Below are positions 4,739-6,628 of a stretch of 6,628 bases of DNA, piece by piece. A program made the position numbers and the translations under genes. Source of the stretch: Acinetobacter sp. UBA6641 (GTDB lineage Bacteria > Pseudomonadota > Gammaproteobacteria > Pseudomonadales > Moraxellaceae); contig DKLL01000026.1 in NCBI GenBank assembly GCA_002455755.1, forward strand, positions 1-6,628, read 5' to 3'. Positions within the stretch are counted from its first letter, which is position 1; every line of letters starts with the position of its first letter. The notes under the pieces were generated by a model, which was given only the letters and a program-made list of their open reading frames with translations, was not told the origin of the DNA and made no database searches.

Positions 4739-6628
4739 TTAGTTCTCCTCACCTGATTGTTCTTTATAGTCTGCAACTGCCTGAACCTCTGGATGTGCTT
4801 GAGGTGCCCAAGCGACAGGACGATCAGTATCAAGTTCGAAGCTGGAGATGGCATCTTTCACCAAACGCGCATCAACCTCACCTTCATCGGCCAGTTTCTT
4901 CAAGGTTGCCACGACAATATGCGCGGCATCCACACCGAAGTAACTACGCAAATTGCCGCGTGTATCTGAACGGCCGTAACCATCGGTACCCAAGGCTACG
5001 AATGGACGGTTGTCTGGAAGATAGGCACGGATCTGTTCGCTGTATGCACGCATATGATCGGTTGCAGAAACCACAATACCGTCAGTTTCACGCAATTGTT
5101 GTGATACCCAGGATTCCTTCGCTTCTTCAGTCAATGGATGCAGACGGTTGTATTCTTCACATGCCATACCATCACGTGCCAATTCGTTGAAGCTGGTGAC
5201 ACTCCATACGTTTGAGTGAATCTGGTATTCATCACGCAAGATTTTCGCCGCTTTAATCACTTCACGCAGAATCACCCCTGAACCCATCAGCTGGACAGTG
5301 GCTTTTTCATCCTGTTCAAGCAGATACATACCACGCTTGATGCCTTCTTCCACGCCTTGCGGCATTTCAGGATGCTCATAGTTTTCATTCATCACGGTCA
5401 GGTAATAGAACACGCGTTCCTGATTGACATACATGCGTTGCAAGCCATCATGGACGATGACCGCAAGTTCATAACCGAAACATGGGTCATAAGACACACA
5501 GTTCGGAATGGTATTGGCCAGAATGTGCGAATGACCATCCTGATGCTGCAAACCTTCACCGTTCAATGTGGTACGGCCCGCAGTTGCTCCGAGCAAGAAA
5601 CCTTGTGCCTGTGCATCACCGGCTGCCCAGGCAATGTCGCCAATACGCTGGAAACCGAACATCGAGTAGTACATGTACATCGGAATCATTGGCAGGTTAT
5701 TGGTTGAATAACTGGTAGCCAAGGCTGCCCATGCACTCATCGCACCGGCTTCGTTAATCCCTTCCTGCAACATGTGACCATCTTTGGCTTCACGATAGTT
5801 CATCAGCTGCTCTTGGTCTTCCGGTGTATATTTCTGGCCATGGGCGGCATAGATCCCGAGCTGACGGAACATGCCTTCCAGACCAAAGGTACGCGCTTCA
5901 TCCGGTACGATTGGCACCACGCGGTCTTTGATTGCTTTTTCTTTTAGAAGTGCCGAGATTAAACGTACCATCACCATCGTCGTTGATTGCTGCTTGCCAT
6001 TTGAACCTTTTAACACGGCATCAAATACAGACAACTCAGGGATAGGCAATGATTCACTTTCTTTACGACGCGCGGGTAAATAGCCGCCCAAAGCTTCACG
6101 ACGCGCCTTCATGTATTTAATTTCAGGCGAGTTTTCACTTGGACGGTAGAAGGGAACTTCTTCAAGCTGCTCATCGGTAAACGGCAAGTTGAAACGGTTA
6201 CGTACATACTTGAGTGACTCAAGCTGCATTTTCTTGATTTGGTGGGTTTTGTTCACCGCTTCAATTTCTTCAGACAAACCATAACCTTTTACAGTCTTGG
6301 CCAAGATGACTGTGGGTTGACCTGTCGATTTCATCGCTTCAGCATACGCAGCATAGACTTTGTATGGATCGTGACCACCGCGATTTAAGTTATCGATATC
6401 TTCATCGCTTAAATCTTTTACCAATGCTTCTGCTTCTGGGTATTTACCAAAGAAGTGTGCACGTGTATACGCCCCACCTTTTACCTGGTAGCGCTGGTAA
6501 TCACCATCCACCGCTTCTTCCATCGCAGCTTTTAATGCGCCTGATTCATCTTTGGCAAGTAACGGATCCCAATAACGACCCCACACCACTTTAATCACGC
6601 GCCAGCCGGCACCACGGAATAAAGATTC
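4739..6628 (-). CDS. aceE: Pyruvate dehydrogenase E1 (homodimeric type), C-terminal 629 residues (partial)
   Basis: The thiamine-diphosphate-dependent E1 that decarboxylates pyruvate and transfers the acetyl group to E2 lipoyl arms, in the cytosol. The frame is open to the right edge; the residues before the GTG at 6598 read ESLFRGAGWR, matching the (F)xGAGWxVIKVVWG segment of AceE, so that GTG is internal, not a start. About the first 270 residues, including the GDG-type diphosphate-binding motif, lie outside the window. Visible (numbered from the fragment's first residue): His129 in KTHQIKK, Glu293 in LQEGINE and His362 in GLQHQDGHSH. Their spacings match E. coli His407, Glu571 and His640, so the catalytic set in view is intact. 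The end, after FELDTD, runs about 20 residues past the E. coli terminus and finishes EQSGEEN. The stop codon lies two bases before aceF, forming an operon. Upstream control is not visible. Confidence 0.98.
   Translation of the reverse strand, partial: ESLFRGAGWRVIKVVWGRYWDPLLAKDESGALKAAMEEAVDGDYQRYQVKGGAYTRAHFFGKYPEAEALVKDLSDEDIDNLNRGGHDPYKVYAAYAEAMKSTGQPTVILAKTVKGYGLSEEIEAVNKTHQIKKMQLESLKYVRNRFNLPFTDEQLEEVPFYRPSENSPEIKYMKARREALGGYLPARRKESESLPIPELSVFDAVLKGSNGKQQSTTMVMVRLISALLKEKAIKDRVVPIVPDEARTFGLEGMFRQLGIYAAHGQKYTPEDQEQLMNYREAKDGHMLQEGINEAGAMSAWAALATSYSTNNLPMIPMYMYYSMFGFQRIGDIAWAAGDAQAQGFLLGATAGRTTLNGEGLQHQDGHSHILANTIPNCVSYDPCFGYELAVIVHDGLQRMYVNQERVFYYLTVMNENYEHPEMPQGVEEGIKRGMYLLEQDEKATVQLMGSGVILREVIKAAKILRDEYQIHSNVWSVTSFNELARDGMACEEYNRLHPLTEEAKESWVSQQLRETDGIVVSATDHMRAYSEQIRAYLPDNRPFVALGTDGYGRSDTRGNLRSYFGVDAAHIVVATLKKLADEGEVDARLVKDAISSFELDTDRPVAWAPQAHPEVQAVADYKEQSGEEN
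4745..4750 (-). promoter_or_regulatory. Ribosome-binding site of aceF inside aceE
   Basis: The minus strand reads GAGGAG, eight bases before the aceF ATG at 4736-4734, within the last codons of aceE. It settles the aceF start and suggests translational coupling of E1 and E2. Confidence 0.85.

Noticed and set aside
4597..5190. Plus-strand 197-residue open frame across the aceE-aceF junction
   Set aside because: It is the antisense shadow of two unmistakable genes and has low-complexity, His/Arg/Pro-rich wording with no family resemblance.
6596..6598. GTG as a start codon for a short aceE
   Set aside because: The frame stays open to the edge and the preceding residues (FRGAGWR) match conserved AceE sequence, so the gene is cut by the window, not truncated.

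Overview
The window looks like chromosomal housekeeping DNA from a gammaproteobacterium of the Moraxellaceae, most likely Acinetobacter. The reasons are moderate to low GC with very AT-rich intergenic stretches, a homodimeric-type pyruvate dehydrogenase E1 joined to a triple-lipoyl E2, and protein wording close to Acinetobacter and Pseudomonas. The genus is inference. Every gene that can be supported lies on the minus strand, so transcription runs from high to low coordinates.

In transcription order: (i) 6628-4739 is aceE, cut by the window edge and lacking its N-terminal third. (ii) 4736-2700 is aceF, two bases behind aceE with its ribosome-binding site inside the aceE end, followed by a textbook intrinsic terminator at 2649-2671. 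Together they encode the E1 and E2 parts of the pyruvate dehydrogenase complex; lpd (E3) is not here. (iii) 2517-2296 is a long leader holding a clear yybP-ykoY (manganese) riboswitch and a switch-like expression platform. (iv) 2295-1720 is a TMEM165/GDT1 (UPF0016) membrane protein with two E-x-G-D-K-T motifs, very probably a manganese exporter, ending in a strong terminator at 1674-1705. (v) 1539-742 is an MBL-fold protein with a flavodiiron-like di-metal site. (vi) 640-275 is a small YkgJ-type cysteine-cluster protein with its own promoter. (vii) 101-1 is the first 33 codons of guaB (IMP dehydrogenase), running off the other edge.

The most informative unit is riboswitch plus exporter: cellular Mn2+ would be sensed by the leader RNA and set synthesis of the transporter. 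The leader can fold into two mutually exclusive hairpins just before the start codon, one of which reuses the 3' strand of aptamer helix P1. The other genes are metabolic or of uncertain role. The MBL protein and the cysteine-cluster protein may both bind metal (iron or zinc), so three neighbouring genes have a possible metal link, but nothing shows that they work together.

No mobile elements, CRISPR arrays, tRNA or rRNA genes were seen. I found no convincing new multi-gene system here; the points worth a second look are in the riboswitch leader, the MBL metal site and the guaB upstream palindrome.
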